Shown: positions 9,638 through 19,002, counted from the stretch's first letter. The stretch: DNA of 64,000 bases from an uncultured Fluviicola sp. (GCF_946478805.1 NZ_CAMLDC010000014.1:1-64000), one strand, 5' to 3'. A program made the numbers and translations. The notes: generated by a model not told the origin, from the letters alone.

Positions 9638-10489
9638 ATGCGATTTATCAAGAACCTCTTTATCGGTTACAAAGCTTACGTCAAGGCATTTCGCTTAATC
9701 ATCGATTATAAATTGTATTTCTATATCATTGTCCCTGCGATCCTGATGTTGGGAATTTACAAGGTCGGTTTCATGATTCATCTCCACGAGCCAAAAGCTA
9801 CGGTTAGCAGTATGAATGGCATTATCTGGTACCTGATCAAATTGATGTTTGAGATATTGGTCGCTACCACTTTGATGCGTTTTGCAAAATACCTGGTGGT
9901 AATTCTTTTGGCTCCTTTGTTTTCGAAAATTTCCCAAAAAGTGGAATTCATTTTAACCGGGAATCGCTACCGGTTCAATTTCACCCAGTTGGTGAATGAT
10001 ATCAAACGCGGGCTTAAGATCGGTGTCCGGAACATCATGTGGGAAGTCTTTTTCTTCACCATTATTTTTCTCATTGGAATCATTGGTTGGGGAGATTTCA
10101 GTATCAGTCCCATCCGACATGTCTTATTTTTCATCAGTTTTTATTACTACGGTTTTTCCTTCATGGACTATATTCACGAACGCCTTCAAATGAATGTTCA
10201 GGAAAGTACTCAATTGGCCCGTGAAAACCGTGGAATTGCACTTTCTATCGGCTCTGTTTACTCCATACTCATCTGGAATTTCATCGATTTGAATACATTA
10301 TTTGACTGGTCGGGTTTCAGTGCAGATCCGGGGCAGTTCATGCTCACTTTTCTTACAAACCTCGGTCTTTGGATTTGCGCTTCCTTTGCTCCTATCTGGG
10401 CCATTGTAGCATCGACTATTGCAATGCACGATCTTTTGGATCTGAAGAGCAGATACAAAGATGAATTTTCAGAAAATATCATCAGGTAA
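9638..10489 (+). CDS. EI24/CysZ-like integral membrane protein
   Basis: This encodes 283 residues with about four to six hydrophobic helices (for example near 25-45, 65-95, 125-150 and 225-260). The opening FIGYKAYVKAFRLIIDYKL and the central FMDYIHERLQMN segment resemble the EI24 domain found in CysZ sulfate permeases and in Bacteroidota proteins of unknown substrate. The ATG at 9638 was chosen because the -7 box ends at 9634; a longer TTG start at 9617 overlaps that box. No sulfur genes lie nearby, so sulfate transport is not supported by context. Confidence 0.75.
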   Translation: MRFIKNLFIGYKAYVKAFRLIIDYKLYFYIIVPAILMLGIYKVGFMIHLHEPKATVSSMNGIIWYLIKLMFEILVATTLMRFAKYLVVILLAPLFSKISQKVEFILTGNRYRFNFTQLVNDIKRGLKIGVRNIMWEVFFFTIIFLIGIIGWGDFSISPIRHVLFFISFYYYGFSFMDYIHERLQMNVQESTQLARENRGIALSIGSVYSILIWNFIDLNTLFDWSGFSADPGQFMLTFLTNLGLWICASFAPIWAIVASTIAMHDLLDLKSRYKDEFSENIIR

Positions 10490-10498
10490 TTAAAATTG

Positions 10499-10560
10499 CA
10501 AAATGCAAAACACGACAAGCCCGTCTTTGCCTTTCATTTAGATCACACTTTTGCATTTTG
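10499..10560. repeat. Inverted repeat caaaatgcaaaa / ttttgcattttg
   Basis: A perfect 12-bp inverted repeat has arms at 10499-10510 and 10549-10560 and a 38-nt loop, between the EI24 gene and the TPR-PD40 gene. Further ttttgaat copies follow to about 10580. It is AT-rich with no U-run logic of a clean terminator, and looks like an interspersed intergenic element. Confidence 0.6.
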
Positions 10561-10618
10561 AATTCTTCATTTTGAATTTTTTGTATTACTTTGTCTTCGA
10601 ATTATACAACATCTACAT

Positions 10619-11980
10619 ATGAAAATCCTATTTGGAACTTTGTTACTGCTACTTTGTGCAACTAAATCATTTGCGTTTAACACAGAATCAAAAGACAGTG
10701 TTACCGGAATTATTGACAAATCGGCTGCTTTGATCAAGATCGATCAAGGGAAACAATTGGTTGCAGAGAATAAAATTCGCGAAGCATTATTGGTATTTCG
10801 TGAGGCAGCTATTAAAGATCCGAACTCATGGAAAGCTTCCTATTGGATTTCTTACTGTCACTACCGTCTGAAAAACTTTGGATATGCCAAACAATACGGT
10901 TTGGAAGCAATTGCAAAAGGACCGGATGATGTGGATGCTGAAGTGTATGACATTTTGGGAGTAGCAAGTCACAATATGAATGAATTGGATAGTTCCGAGA
11001 GTTATTTCAAACAGGCATTGAAGCATCTTTCCAAAGCCAGAGCAAAAGAATTAAATACGGAAGGAAAATTAGCGTCCGTTCAGTTTGCGAAAGCGAATTC
11101 GGGAACTGCAAACCTAAGAATGCCTTTAATGGGCGATGTGAATTCCGGATACAACGATTATGCTCCTGTCTTTACTGCTGATGGAAAACGCATCTATTTC
11201 ACTTCCAGGAGAGCAAATACAACCGGAGGAATGATGAATCCGGATGACCAGGAATATTTTGAGGATGTTTATACCGGGGTTTGGGACCAGAAAATGCTGA
11301 AATACGACAGTATTAACAATAAAGTTGAGCGGATCAACGGGCCGGGATTCGAATCCATGTCGTGGCTTTCCAATGATGGTTTGCATGCAATTGTAACAAT
11401 TAACAATACAGCAACGAACTCAAAAAAAGTAACCGGTTCTTCTGATATTGCTGAAGTTGAATTCACTAAAAAAGGAAAATGGAATGTTCCTAAGATGATC
11501 TCAAACAAATCGATCAATACAAGCTTTTTTGAAGGTTCGGCGACCTTAACTGCAGATGGAAATACGATGTATTTCGTCTCGGACAGAAAGGGCGACAAAC
11601 GCTCAACGGATATCTATGTGGTTCAACGCACCGGAAAAACATGGGGAGAAGCAAAAATCCTAAGCGATAGTGTCAATACATTGATGCGTGAAACGACTCC
11701 ATACATTTCACCGGATGGACGATTCCTGTTCTTCAGTTCGGAAGGTCATCTTGGAATGGGCGGTTTGGATGTCTTTGTTTCTGAAAATACGGGTACAGGC
11801 TGGACAAAAGCGAAAAACCTGGGGCCACTTGTGAATTCAGTAAATGACGACACGCACTTTGTTATCTACAAAGAACTTGGGAAAGCTTACATAAGCGGAC
11901 TTACGGTAAACGAAAAGAAAAGTAGCATCGATATTTTTGAAATGGATTTAAGTAAATTGGTTTTACCGGTAAAACTTTAA
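10619..11980 (+). CDS. TPR and PD40 (WD40-like) repeat periplasmic protein
   Basis: This encodes 453 residues with a signal peptide (ILFGTLLLLLCATKSFAF). Residues about 40-145 form TPR-like helical repeats (AREALLVFREAAIKDPNSWKA type). Residues about 175-440 hold PD40 propeller blades with the pattern P.F..DG..IYF.S.R (APVFTADGKRIYFTSR, ATLTADGNTMYFVSDR, PYISPDGRFLFFSSEG). This N-terminal layout is shared with Bacteroidota envelope proteins such as PorE, but the OmpA-type C-terminal domain is absent, so it cannot anchor to peptidoglycan in the same way. The gene ends in a strong terminator. A role in envelope assembly or gliding is an inference from architecture only. Confidence 0.8.
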   Translation: MKILFGTLLLLLCATKSFAFNTESKDSVTGIIDKSAALIKIDQGKQLVAENKIREALLVFREAAIKDPNSWKASYWISYCHYRLKNFGYAKQYGLEAIAKGPDDVDAEVYDILGVASHNMNELDSSESYFKQALKHLSKARAKELNTEGKLASVQFAKANSGTANLRMPLMGDVNSGYNDYAPVFTADGKRIYFTSRRANTTGGMMNPDDQEYFEDVYTGVWDQKMLKYDSINNKVERINGPGFESMSWLSNDGLHAIVTINNTATNSKKVTGSSDIAEVEFTKKGKWNVPKMISNKSINTSFFEGSATLTADGNTMYFVSDRKGDKRSTDIYVVQRTGKTWGEAKILSDSVNTLMRETTPYISPDGRFLFFSSEGHLGMGGLDVFVSENTGTGWTKAKNLGPLVNSVNDDTHFVIYKELGKAYISGLTVNEKKSSIDIFEMDLSKLVLPVKL

Positions 11981-12006
11981 TCGCAAATTGAACGAATTGA
12001 ACACTT

Positions 12007-12036
12007 AAACGTACCTGAATGGGTACGTTTTTTTTT
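12007..12036 (+). terminator. Intrinsic terminator after the TPR-PD40 gene
   Basis: Perfect 9-bp arms AAACGTACC (12007-12015) and GGTACGTTT (12022-12030) enclose a 6-nt loop and run into TTTTTT. It ends only 11 nt before the next ATG. Confidence 0.85.
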
Positions 12037-12047
12037 ACTGCATATTT

Positions 12048-14054
12048 ATGAGACAATTACTAGTAATTTTATTCCTTCTACCCGCTTTCGGTTGGAGTCA
12101 GAAGGAAACCAAGGCGGAAGCTTCCATCCAAAAAGTGACCGTTTTCAAAGAAGGGGCTCAGGTGGAACATTCCAAAGAATTGTCTTTGGGTACCGGGAAA
12201 CAAGTCGTGGTTTTTCAAAAACTGACGGACTTTTTAGACCCGAGTTCCATTCAATTGAAATGTTCCGAATCGGCAACGATCCTAAGCGTCCGCACAAGAA
12301 AGAACTTCGACGATAAATCAATTGCTGAAACGGAACTGACTGAAAAGAATGACCGCAAAAAGGTCTTGGAAAAACAGGAACGTGCCTTGCGGGATGAATA
12401 CAAAGTATTACTACTGGACGAACAGCTTTTGTTGAAGAATAACAGCCTGAGCAGTCAGCAGCAAGCAATGAAAATTGCCGAACTGAAGGAAGCTTCGACT
12501 TTCTTTCATGCGAAGTTGTCGGAAATCAATACCCGCAAGTCGCAACTGGATTCGGAAATCGAGGCAGTGGTCCGCAAGATCAACACGATCGAACAGGAAA
12601 TCAATACAAGAAAAGGCCTTCCGGTGATCAATTACACGGAAGTGGAGGTGGAATTGGATGTCTTAAAGTCGGGAAACGTGAATTTTGATTTCACATACAT
12701 CACACACAAAGCTTCCTGGAAACCGTATTACGATATGCGAAGTAACGGTGTTGGTGCTCCCGTTTTATTGGAAGCAAAAGGGTTAGTGACACAAAGTACA
12801 GGAATTGACTGGAAAGATGTGAAATTGATCCTTTCAACCAATGATCCCTACGACAATACCTTGGAACCAACGATTGATCCGTGGTATGTGAATTACTACA
12901 CTCCTGCACCACGAAAACAAACCATTAATCGCTATGTCCCCGAATACAATTTCGACGGGGAAACCATCCATGGTGAAATTACGGACGCAACTTCAGGTGA
13001 ACCGCTTGCTTTTGCAAAGATTTCAATGAACAACAATCCGTTGACTTCATTCACAACAGACGCAGTGGGACATTTCTCATTCGCTGTTCCAAGAGGAGAA
13101 CGCAGTTATACCATTTCTTATTTAGGATATCATTCCCAATATGTCAACATCACAGCTCCTTACATCAAAACACAATTGTATCCGGAAACAGTTGCAATGG
13201 AAACCTTGAATAATCCGTATGGAGGTAATATAGAAAATCCATTTGCCAATGGTGATGGATTGGATAAGGACTTGGGATACTTCGATAAGAATATCCAAGA
13301 AGTTACCGTTAGCGGTGGATATGCTAAAAAATCACGAAACGATGCATACAGCAGTAGTAAACTGAGTAAAAAAGATATTCAACACCTCCCTGCAAGGAAA
13401 AGTTCCATGATAGCATCTGTTTCAATCGCAAATCAGGTCGAAAAAGATCTGCGCATGGAATTCCAGATCGAGACACCATTTTCCGTTCCTTCGGACGATG
13501 CGGATCACAGAGTGGCAATTGCTACGTACCAAATGAAAGCAGATTACGAATACCATGCGGTTCCGAAACTGGATGAATCGGTTTACCTGGTGGCACAAAT
13601 CTCCGGTTGGGAAAAATTGAACCTGTTGAATGGCGAATCGAACTTATACTTTGACGGAACTTATATCGGGAAAAGTTTTATCGACGTGAATTCTTCGAAA
13701 GATACCTTGAGCTTCTCTTTAGGAAAAGACAAGAAAATTGTCATCAACAGGAAACGCAGCGAGGAAATGAGTAAAACACGCTTACTTGGGAACCGCTACA
13801 AATATGAAGTGACCTGGGATTTCACTGTTAGAAATAACGGTGGTGCAGCGATTCCGATTATCGTAAAAGATCACTTTCCAATTTCTATCAATGATGACAT
13901 CAAAGTGAAACAAGGAAGCTACCTTGGCGCGACTTTGAATGAAAAAACGGGAATCCTGACATGGAAATTCACCACAAACAAAGGGGAAACAAAACAATTC
14001 AAATTTGATTACCAAGTGGATTACGGGAAAAATCAACCTGTTTATTTGGAGTGA
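12048..14054 (+). CDS. MuiA-like DUF4140/DUF4139 protein, copy 1
   Basis: This encodes 668 residues with a signal peptide ending near FGWSQ. The DUF4140 domain follows (about 28-115), then a coiled-coil region rich in K/E/Q (about 110-190) and the DUF4139 beta region (ITHKASWKPYYDMRSN near 220). A carboxypeptidase-D regulatory-like insert (IHGEITDATSGEPLAF near 305-375) interrupts it. A short stretch like the start of a TonB plug (NIQEVTVSGGYAKKS near 415) comes before DUF4139 resumes to the C-terminus. It is annotated in many genomes as mucoidy inhibitor MuiA family; the function is unknown. It is almost identical to the next gene apart from residues about 380-465. Confidence 0.85.
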   Translation: MRQLLVILFLLPAFGWSQKETKAEASIQKVTVFKEGAQVEHSKELSLGTGKQVVVFQKLTDFLDPSSIQLKCSESATILSVRTRKNFDDKSIAETELTEKNDRKKVLEKQERALRDEYKVLLLDEQLLLKNNSLSSQQQAMKIAELKEASTFFHAKLSEINTRKSQLDSEIEAVVRKINTIEQEINTRKGLPVINYTEVEVELDVLKSGNVNFDFTYITHKASWKPYYDMRSNGVGAPVLLEAKGLVTQSTGIDWKDVKLILSTNDPYDNTLEPTIDPWYVNYYTPAPRKQTINRYVPEYNFDGETIHGEITDATSGEPLAFAKISMNNNPLTSFTTDAVGHFSFAVPRGERSYTISYLGYHSQYVNITAPYIKTQLYPETVAMETLNNPYGGNIENPFANGDGLDKDLGYFDKNIQEVTVSGGYAKKSRNDAYSSSKLSKKDIQHLPARKSSMIASVSIANQVEKDLRMEFQIETPFSVPSDDADHRVAIATYQMKADYEYHAVPKLDESVYLVAQISGWEKLNLLNGESNLYFDGTYIGKSFIDVNSSKDTLSFSLGKDKKIVINRKRSEEMSKTRLLGNRYKYEVTWDFTVRNNGGAAIPIIVKDHFPISINDDIKVKQGSYLGATLNEKTGILTWKFTTNKGETKQFKFDYQVDYGKNQPVYLE

Positions 14055-14092
14055 CACATTCAGTAACCAGAACATTAAGAAATAGATCAATT

Positions 14093-16084
14093 ATGAAACA
14101 AATAGTATTTATCCTACTCCTTCTACCCGCTTTCGGATGGAGTCAGAAGGAAACAAAGGCAGAAGCTTCCATCCAAAAAGTGACCGTTTTTAAGGAAGGC
14201 GCTCAAGTGGAACATTCCAAAGAATTGTCTTTGGGCACTGGGAAACAAGTCGTTGTTTTTCAAAAACTGACCGACTTCCTCGATCCGAGTTCCATTCAAT
14301 TGAAATGCTCCGAATCAGCAACGATCTTAAGCGTCCGTACAAGGAAGAACTTCGACGATAAATCAATTGCTGAAACGGAACTGACTGAAAAAAACGACCG
14401 CAAAAAGGCTTTGGAAAAACAAGAACGAACCTTGCGGGATGAATACAAAGTATTGTTATTGGACGAACAGCTTTTATTGAAGAATAACAGTTTGAGCAGT
14501 CAGCAACAAGCTATGAAAATCGCCGAACTGAAAGAAGCATCTACTTTCTTCCACGCCAAGTTGTCTGAAATCAATACGCGCAAATCACAATTGGATTCGG
14601 AAATCGAGGCGGTGGTCCGCAAGATCAATACGATTGAACAGGAAATCAATACGCGAAAAGGCCTTCCGGTTATCAATTACACAGAAGTGGAAGTAGAATT
14701 GGATGTCTTAAAGTCAGGAAATGTTGATTTCGATTTCACGTACATCACCCACAAAGCTTCCTGGAAACCGTATTACGATATGCGAAGCAACGGGGTTGGG
14801 GCTCCCGTTTTATTGGAAGCAAAAGGATTGGTGACACAAAGCACCGGAATTGACTGGAAAAATGTGAAATTGATTCTTTCAACCAATGATCCCTACGACA
14901 ATACCCAGGAACCTACAATCGATCCGTGGTATGTGAATTACTATACCCCGGCGCCAAGAAAACAGATTGTCGAGCGTTATGTTCCGGAATACAATTTCGA
15001 CGGCGAAACCATTCACGGGGAAATCACAGATGCAACTTCAGGTGAACCACTTGCTTTTGCAAAGATTTCAATGAACAACAATCCGTTGAATTCATTCACG
15101 ACTGATGCAGCGGGACATTTTTCATTCGCTGTTCCAAGAGGAGAACGCAGTTACACCATTTCCTATTTAGGATACCACTCACAATATGTCAACATCACCG
15201 CTCCTTACATCAAAACGCAACTTTATCCGGAAACAATCGCAATGGATGAACTGAAAGCATTAGATGATGCAGAGTATGCACCTTACATAATAAATGGAGC
15301 GGTCATCTCCCAAAATGTAAGTGGACTTATCTCCCAAACACCCGGTGTTAATTCCAATAACAGAAAATCCCGTTTAAAAGGATCAAGAGATTATAAATTG
15401 GAAGAATCGGAAATTTCTCATGATCTGGACGCTTCCGGAAGATATGACGTATCGATTGCCGAACAAGTAGAGAAAGACCTACGAATGGAATTCCAAATCG
15501 AAACACCGTTCTCCGTTCCGTCGGATGATGCGGATCACCGAGTGGCAATTGCAACTTATCAAATGAAAGCAGATTACGAATACCACGCGGTTCCGAAACT
15601 GGATGAATCGGTTTATTTAGTGGCGCAAATATCCGGTTGGGAAAAATTGAACCTGTTGAACGGTGAATCCAACCTGTATTTTGACGGAACTTACATTGGT
15701 AAGAGCTACATCGATGTAAATTCTTCAAAAGACACATTGAGCTTCTCTTTAGGAAAAGACAAGAAGATTGTAATCAACAGGAAACGCAGCGAGGAAATGA
15801 GTAAGACCCGTTTGCTTGGAAACCGCTACAAATATGAAGTGACTTGGGATTTCACCGTTAGAAACAACGGTGGTGCAGCCATTCCGATTATCGTAAAAGA
15901 CCACTTCCCTATTTCTATCAATGACGACATCAAAGTGAAACAAGGAAGCTACCTTGGCGCGACTTTGGATGAAAAAACCGGGATCCTGACTTGGAAATTC
16001 ACTACAAACAAAGGGGAAACAAAACAATTCAAATTTGATTACCAAGTGGACTACGGGAAAAATGAACCTGTTTATTTAGAATAA
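14093..16084 (+). CDS. MuiA-like DUF4140/DUF4139 protein, copy 2
   Basis: This encodes 663 residues and is a tandem paralogue of the preceding gene, 38 bp downstream. The ATG at 14093 matches the start of copy 1 (signal peptide, FGWSQKETKAEAS); an in-frame GTG at 14051 overlaps the upstream stop and is unlikely. Domain order is the same. The central segment differs: here it reads VSGLISQTPGVNSNN and LKGSRDY, like the later part of a TonB plug, whereas copy 1 keeps the earlier part. Outside that segment only about twenty residues differ, and many codons differ synonymously. It is followed by a strong terminator at 16192. Function unknown; envelope location inferred from the signal peptide. Confidence 0.85.
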   Translation: MKQIVFILLLLPAFGWSQKETKAEASIQKVTVFKEGAQVEHSKELSLGTGKQVVVFQKLTDFLDPSSIQLKCSESATILSVRTRKNFDDKSIAETELTEKNDRKKALEKQERTLRDEYKVLLLDEQLLLKNNSLSSQQQAMKIAELKEASTFFHAKLSEINTRKSQLDSEIEAVVRKINTIEQEINTRKGLPVINYTEVEVELDVLKSGNVDFDFTYITHKASWKPYYDMRSNGVGAPVLLEAKGLVTQSTGIDWKNVKLILSTNDPYDNTQEPTIDPWYVNYYTPAPRKQIVERYVPEYNFDGETIHGEITDATSGEPLAFAKISMNNNPLNSFTTDAAGHFSFAVPRGERSYTISYLGYHSQYVNITAPYIKTQLYPETIAMDELKALDDAEYAPYIINGAVISQNVSGLISQTPGVNSNNRKSRLKGSRDYKLEESEISHDLDASGRYDVSIAEQVEKDLRMEFQIETPFSVPSDDADHRVAIATYQMKADYEYHAVPKLDESVYLVAQISGWEKLNLLNGESNLYFDGTYIGKSYIDVNSSKDTLSFSLGKDKKIVINRKRSEEMSKTRLLGNRYKYEVTWDFTVRNNGGAAIPIIVKDHFPISINDDIKVKQGSYLGATLDEKTGILTWKFTTNKGETKQFKFDYQVDYGKNEPVYLE

Positions 16085-16524
16085 TCTCAACGTGAGAACA
16101 ACCTTCGTTCTTCGCAGTAAGAAAAAACAATTTAAACCGCAAAGAGAAGAAGATGCAAAGAATTAATTCAAACAAGACTTTCATAAAATTCAAAAGCATC
16201 CGTCAGTGACGGATGCTTTTACCTGATTATGAAGAAAAATTACTATTGCTTCACCAACCGTACCTAACCAACTTCTATAATAGAAAACAAAAAACCTCAC
16301 GGCGTTTTGAGTTGTATAGTCAAACACAGTAAATGTGGCAATATTAAATATTGCTGTAACATGAAATAATACTCTATGGAACTTAGTAGTAAGTTGTAGT
16401 AGGGCGTTTTTTAGTGTTTCAGCTTCACGAATGTAAAAACTAACTTTTAATTTTCAAAATTAGTCTATTGAATAAATGGATTAAATGATAAGTGGTTAAT
16501 TTTCAGTCTAAACGGCAATATTAA
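16085..16524. other. 440-bp intergenic region
   Basis: It holds the terminator at 16192-16220, a degenerate gcaaagaga-type repeat near 16133-16161, and a 17-bp palindrome GCAATATT-A-AATATTGC at 16338-16354. A further half site GCAATATT lies at 16515-16522, just beyond the aroA stop. I see no ORF or RNA gene in the rest. Confidence 0.6.
16192..16220. terminator. Strong bidirectional terminator hairpin
   Basis: AAAAGCATCCGTCA (16192-16205) and TGACGGATGCTTTT (16207-16220) are exact reverse complements; the real loop is formed by the central bases. A-run and T-run flanks allow function on both strands between the MuiA-like pair and convergent aroA. Confidence 0.85.
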
Positions 16525-17763
16525 TTACAGAAGGTCAAATTGTTTCCAAAAATCGGGATAACTTTTAGCTACCGATTCTGCGTTTGTAAGAATTGTTTCA
16601 CCAACGGCAATGGTTCCGGCTATTCCTAAGCACATTGCAATGCGATGGTCATAGTGCGAATCAACCTCCGCACCTTCCAGTTTTCCCGTTCCATAAACCA
16701 ACATGGAATCAGCCTCCAGGTCAATTCTCAATCCCATTTTAGCAAACTCAGCCTGAAGTGCAATTCCCCTGTTACTTTCCTTGTGAATAAGCCTGTTCGC
16801 ACCTTGTATTTTAGAAATCCCGTTGCATTTGGCTGCCAAAACGACCAAAGCCGGAAATAGATCCGGGCAATCCGTTGCATCAAATTCAAATGGCCGGATC
16901 GCCGAACCATCTACCCCGATCCTTTGATCTTCAAATGTGACTTTACATCCCGCGTGCATCAAGGCTTCTAACAATGCTTTATCCGCCTGCAAGCTGCGCA
17001 TACTCAATCCTGAAACAGAGATCGGATGACCTATCGCTGCAGCAACCAACCAATAACTTGCCGAGCTCCAATCAGACTCGATCTCGTATTCAGTTGCTTT
17101 ATACGATTGATTCCCGGCAATTTCAAAGACATTTTTTTCGTTCCCAATAAGAACACCGAATTGCTTGAGTGTACTTATTGTCATTTGGATATATGGTCCT
17201 GATCTCATGTCGATAACAGTCAACGAGCTGGAATTCTTGCTTCGTGGCAATGCCATTAACAAACCCGAAATGAATTGGGAACTCAGTGAGCCGTCAACTT
17301 CCAGATCAGTTCCCACGAGCGGTCCTTTGACTTCAATCGGTAAATATCCTTGATTGGTTGAAATTTCACATCCGAATCGGGGTAAAATGGTATCGAAAAA
17401 ATTCATAGGTCTCGAAAGCAGGCTCCCCCTTCCTGTCAAGGTGATTTTCCGATCAAAACCGGAAGCAACACAGGTAAGCAAACGCAGGCCTAAACCAGAT
17501 TCACCCGCAGACAATTCCAGGTTTCCGGGAGGATCCGTAATTCCGGTAATTTCGATCCTGGAATCGGATATTGGTGTGACTTTCGCTCCCAGCTCAACAA
17601 CTGCTTTCAGCATCGCTTGCTCATCATCGCTCTTTCCAACTCCGGACAAAACGGAAGTTCCATCAGCTAGAGCAGCACAAAGAATCGCTCTTTGGGAATC
17701 ACTTTTGGATGCGGGAATCCGGATGGTTCCGGAAATCAAACCGGGTCGGATAACCTGTTTCAT
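16525..17763 (-). CDS. aroA: 3-phosphoshikimate 1-carboxyvinyltransferase (EPSP synthase)
   Basis: AroA joins phosphoenolpyruvate to shikimate-3-phosphate, the sixth step of the chorismate pathway. The 412 residues match the family. Visible motifs are PASKSDSQRAILCAAL (substrate-binding Lys/Ser near residue 20), GESGLGLRLL near 85 and DHRIAMCL near 370. Its ATG overlaps the stop of the upstream DAHP synthase gene by 4 bp (ATGA at 17760-17763), so the two are translationally coupled and share the attenuated leader upstream. Confidence 0.95.
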   Translation of the reverse strand: MKQVIRPGLISGTIRIPASKSDSQRAILCAALADGTSVLSGVGKSDDEQAMLKAVVELGAKVTPISDSRIEITGITDPPGNLELSAGESGLGLRLLTCVASGFDRKITLTGRGSLLSRPMNFFDTILPRFGCEISTNQGYLPIEVKGPLVGTDLEVDGSLSSQFISGLLMALPRSKNSSSLTVIDMRSGPYIQMTISTLKQFGVLIGNEKNVFEIAGNQSYKATEYEIESDWSSASYWLVAAAIGHPISVSGLSMRSLQADKALLEALMHAGCKVTFEDQRIGVDGSAIRPFEFDATDCPDLFPALVVLAAKCNGISKIQGANRLIHKESNRGIALQAEFAKMGLRIDLEADSMLVYGTGKLEGAEVDSHYDHRIAMCLGIAGTIAVGETILTNAESVAKSYPDFWKQFDLL

Positions 17764-18842
17764 TGTTCTTCTTTATCTGCAGAATTATTCATGACCCGTA
17801 CCTGGTGACGAATGGATTCCTGGTGAATCGCGTCCATCACCTGGCGCACGAAGCGATCACTCAATTTATATTCGGATGCTTTATTCAACCTGGCTGAAAT
17901 CACTTTCTTCCAATGCTCAGGTTGTAGAATCGTAATGTTGTGTTCCTTTTTAAAAATCCCCAAATCCTCGCTCAACTGCATCCGCGCGGTCAGGATATCG
18001 AATAAACGGTCATCCAGATCGCCTATTTTTTCGCGGATCACAGAAATTTGCTCACTATCCAGTTTTTCAGAATTTTGAGAGCGCAAGACCAATGAATCCA
18101 ATAAAATCCCCAGGTTTTGCGGAGTTAATTGTTGCGCAGCATCCGACCAGGCAGCATCCGGATTCCGATGGGTTTCAATCATCAATCCATCAAAATTCAA
18201 GTCCATTGCCTTCTGGGAAACCTCTAATAATAAATTGCGATTCCCTGTAATATGGCTTGGATCATTGATAATTGGCAAATCAGGAAGTCGTTCATGAAGT
18301 GCTATTGGAATTTCCCAGTTAGGAACATTCCTGTATTTCGCATGTTTATAAACTGAGAAACCACGATGAATGGCTCCCAATTCTGTAATTCCCGATTTTT
18401 CCAAACGTTCAAAAGCACCAATCCACAATTCCAAATCCGGATTAACCGGGTTCTTCACCAAAACCGGAATTTTCATTCCTTTCAATGAATCGGCGATTTC
18501 CTGGACTGCAAAAGGATTAACGGTTGTGCGGGCTCCAATCCAAAGCACATCCACTCCTGCTTTCAGTGCCTGTTCCACATGTTTGGCATTGGCAACCTCA
18601 GTTGTCGTAGGAACACCCAATTCCTTTCCTGCGTTCACCAACCAACTTAATCCAACTTCGCCGACACCTTCAAATGAATCCGGTCTCGTACGAGGTTTCC
18701 AGATTCCGGCCCGTAAGATGTCTATTTGACAAAATTCCTGGATCTGAAGTGCTGTTTCCATCACTTGTTCTTCTGTTTCAGCACTACAAGGTCCTGCTAT
18801 GAGAATGGGTCTCTTTCCTCCTTTTTGAATGATGCTACTCAT
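17760..18842 (-). CDS. Bifunctional DAHP synthase / chorismate mutase
   Basis: Residues 1-250 form a class-I beta DAHP synthase (KDO8P-synthase-like: PILIAGPCSAETEEQ, RAGIWKPRTRPDSFEG, INDPSHITGNR), which condenses PEP and erythrose-4-phosphate. Residues about 260-350 form an AroQ-type chorismate mutase (IREKIGDLDDRLFDILTAR), which makes prephenate. The fusion places the entry of the pathway and the Phe/Tyr branch on one chain, as known in Bacteroidota. The gene is first of an operon with aroA. Its leader carries an aromatic-rich peptide and terminator, so control by attenuation is predicted. Confidence 0.93.
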   Translation of the reverse strand: MSSIIQKGGKRPILIAGPCSAETEEQVMETALQIQEFCQIDILRAGIWKPRTRPDSFEGVGEVGLSWLVNAGKELGVPTTTEVANAKHVEQALKAGVDVLWIGARTTVNPFAVQEIADSLKGMKIPVLVKNPVNPDLELWIGAFERLEKSGITELGAIHRGFSVYKHAKYRNVPNWEIPIALHERLPDLPIINDPSHITGNRNLLLEVSQKAMDLNFDGLMIETHRNPDAAWSDAAQQLTPQNLGILLDSLVLRSQNSEKLDSEQISVIREKIGDLDDRLFDILTARMQLSEDLGIFKKEHNITILQPEHWKKVISARLNKASEYKLSDRFVRQVMDAIHQESIRHQVRVMNNSADKEEQ

Positions 18843-18872
18843 GATAGAACCAAATTACTTTTTTTAATTCAG

Positions 18873-18913
18873 ATTAAAACAAAAATCCCGCTCCAAAACG
18901 AAGCGGGATTGAG
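18873..18913 (-). promoter_or_regulatory. Attenuator terminator before DAHP synthase
   Basis: Read on the minus strand, AATCCCGCT (18910-18902) and AGCGGGATT (18892-18884) form a 9-bp stem with a 9-nt loop, followed by TTTTTGTTTT. It lies between the leader ORF and the gene start, not behind a gene. An alternative pairing is possible: AAGCTCATTGAG (18950-18939), which overlaps the leader stop codon, with CTCAATCCCGCTT (18913-18901). That would trap the left terminator arm and act as antiterminator. Confidence 0.75.
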
Positions 18914-18939
18914 ATATATTAACATCTATTGCCTCGAAC

Positions 18940-18993
18940 TCAATGAGCTTCGGGACACCAATAAAAATTCAAACAAAATGCTGTGTTTTTCAT
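18940..18993 (-). CDS. Aromatic leader peptide MKNTAFCLNFYWCPEAH
   Basis: This 17-codon ORF has an ATG 9 nt after a full-consensus -7 box (TAGTTTTG). It encodes consecutive Phe-Tyr-Trp at codons 10-12 and a further Phe at codon 6. It ends 27 nt before the attenuator stem. A ribosome stalled at codons 10-12 for lack of Phe-, Tyr- or Trp-tRNA would leave the antiterminator segment free; one that reaches the stop would cover it. The coding function is inferred from composition, position and the alternative RNA folds. Confidence 0.72.
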   Translation of the reverse strand: MKNTAFCLNFYWCPEAH

Positions 18994-19002
18994 CTTCGGG
19001 GA

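Noticed and set aside
14051..14092. GTG start for the second MuiA-like gene
   Set aside because: It overlaps the upstream stop and puts 14 polar residues before a good signal peptide that aligns with copy 1.
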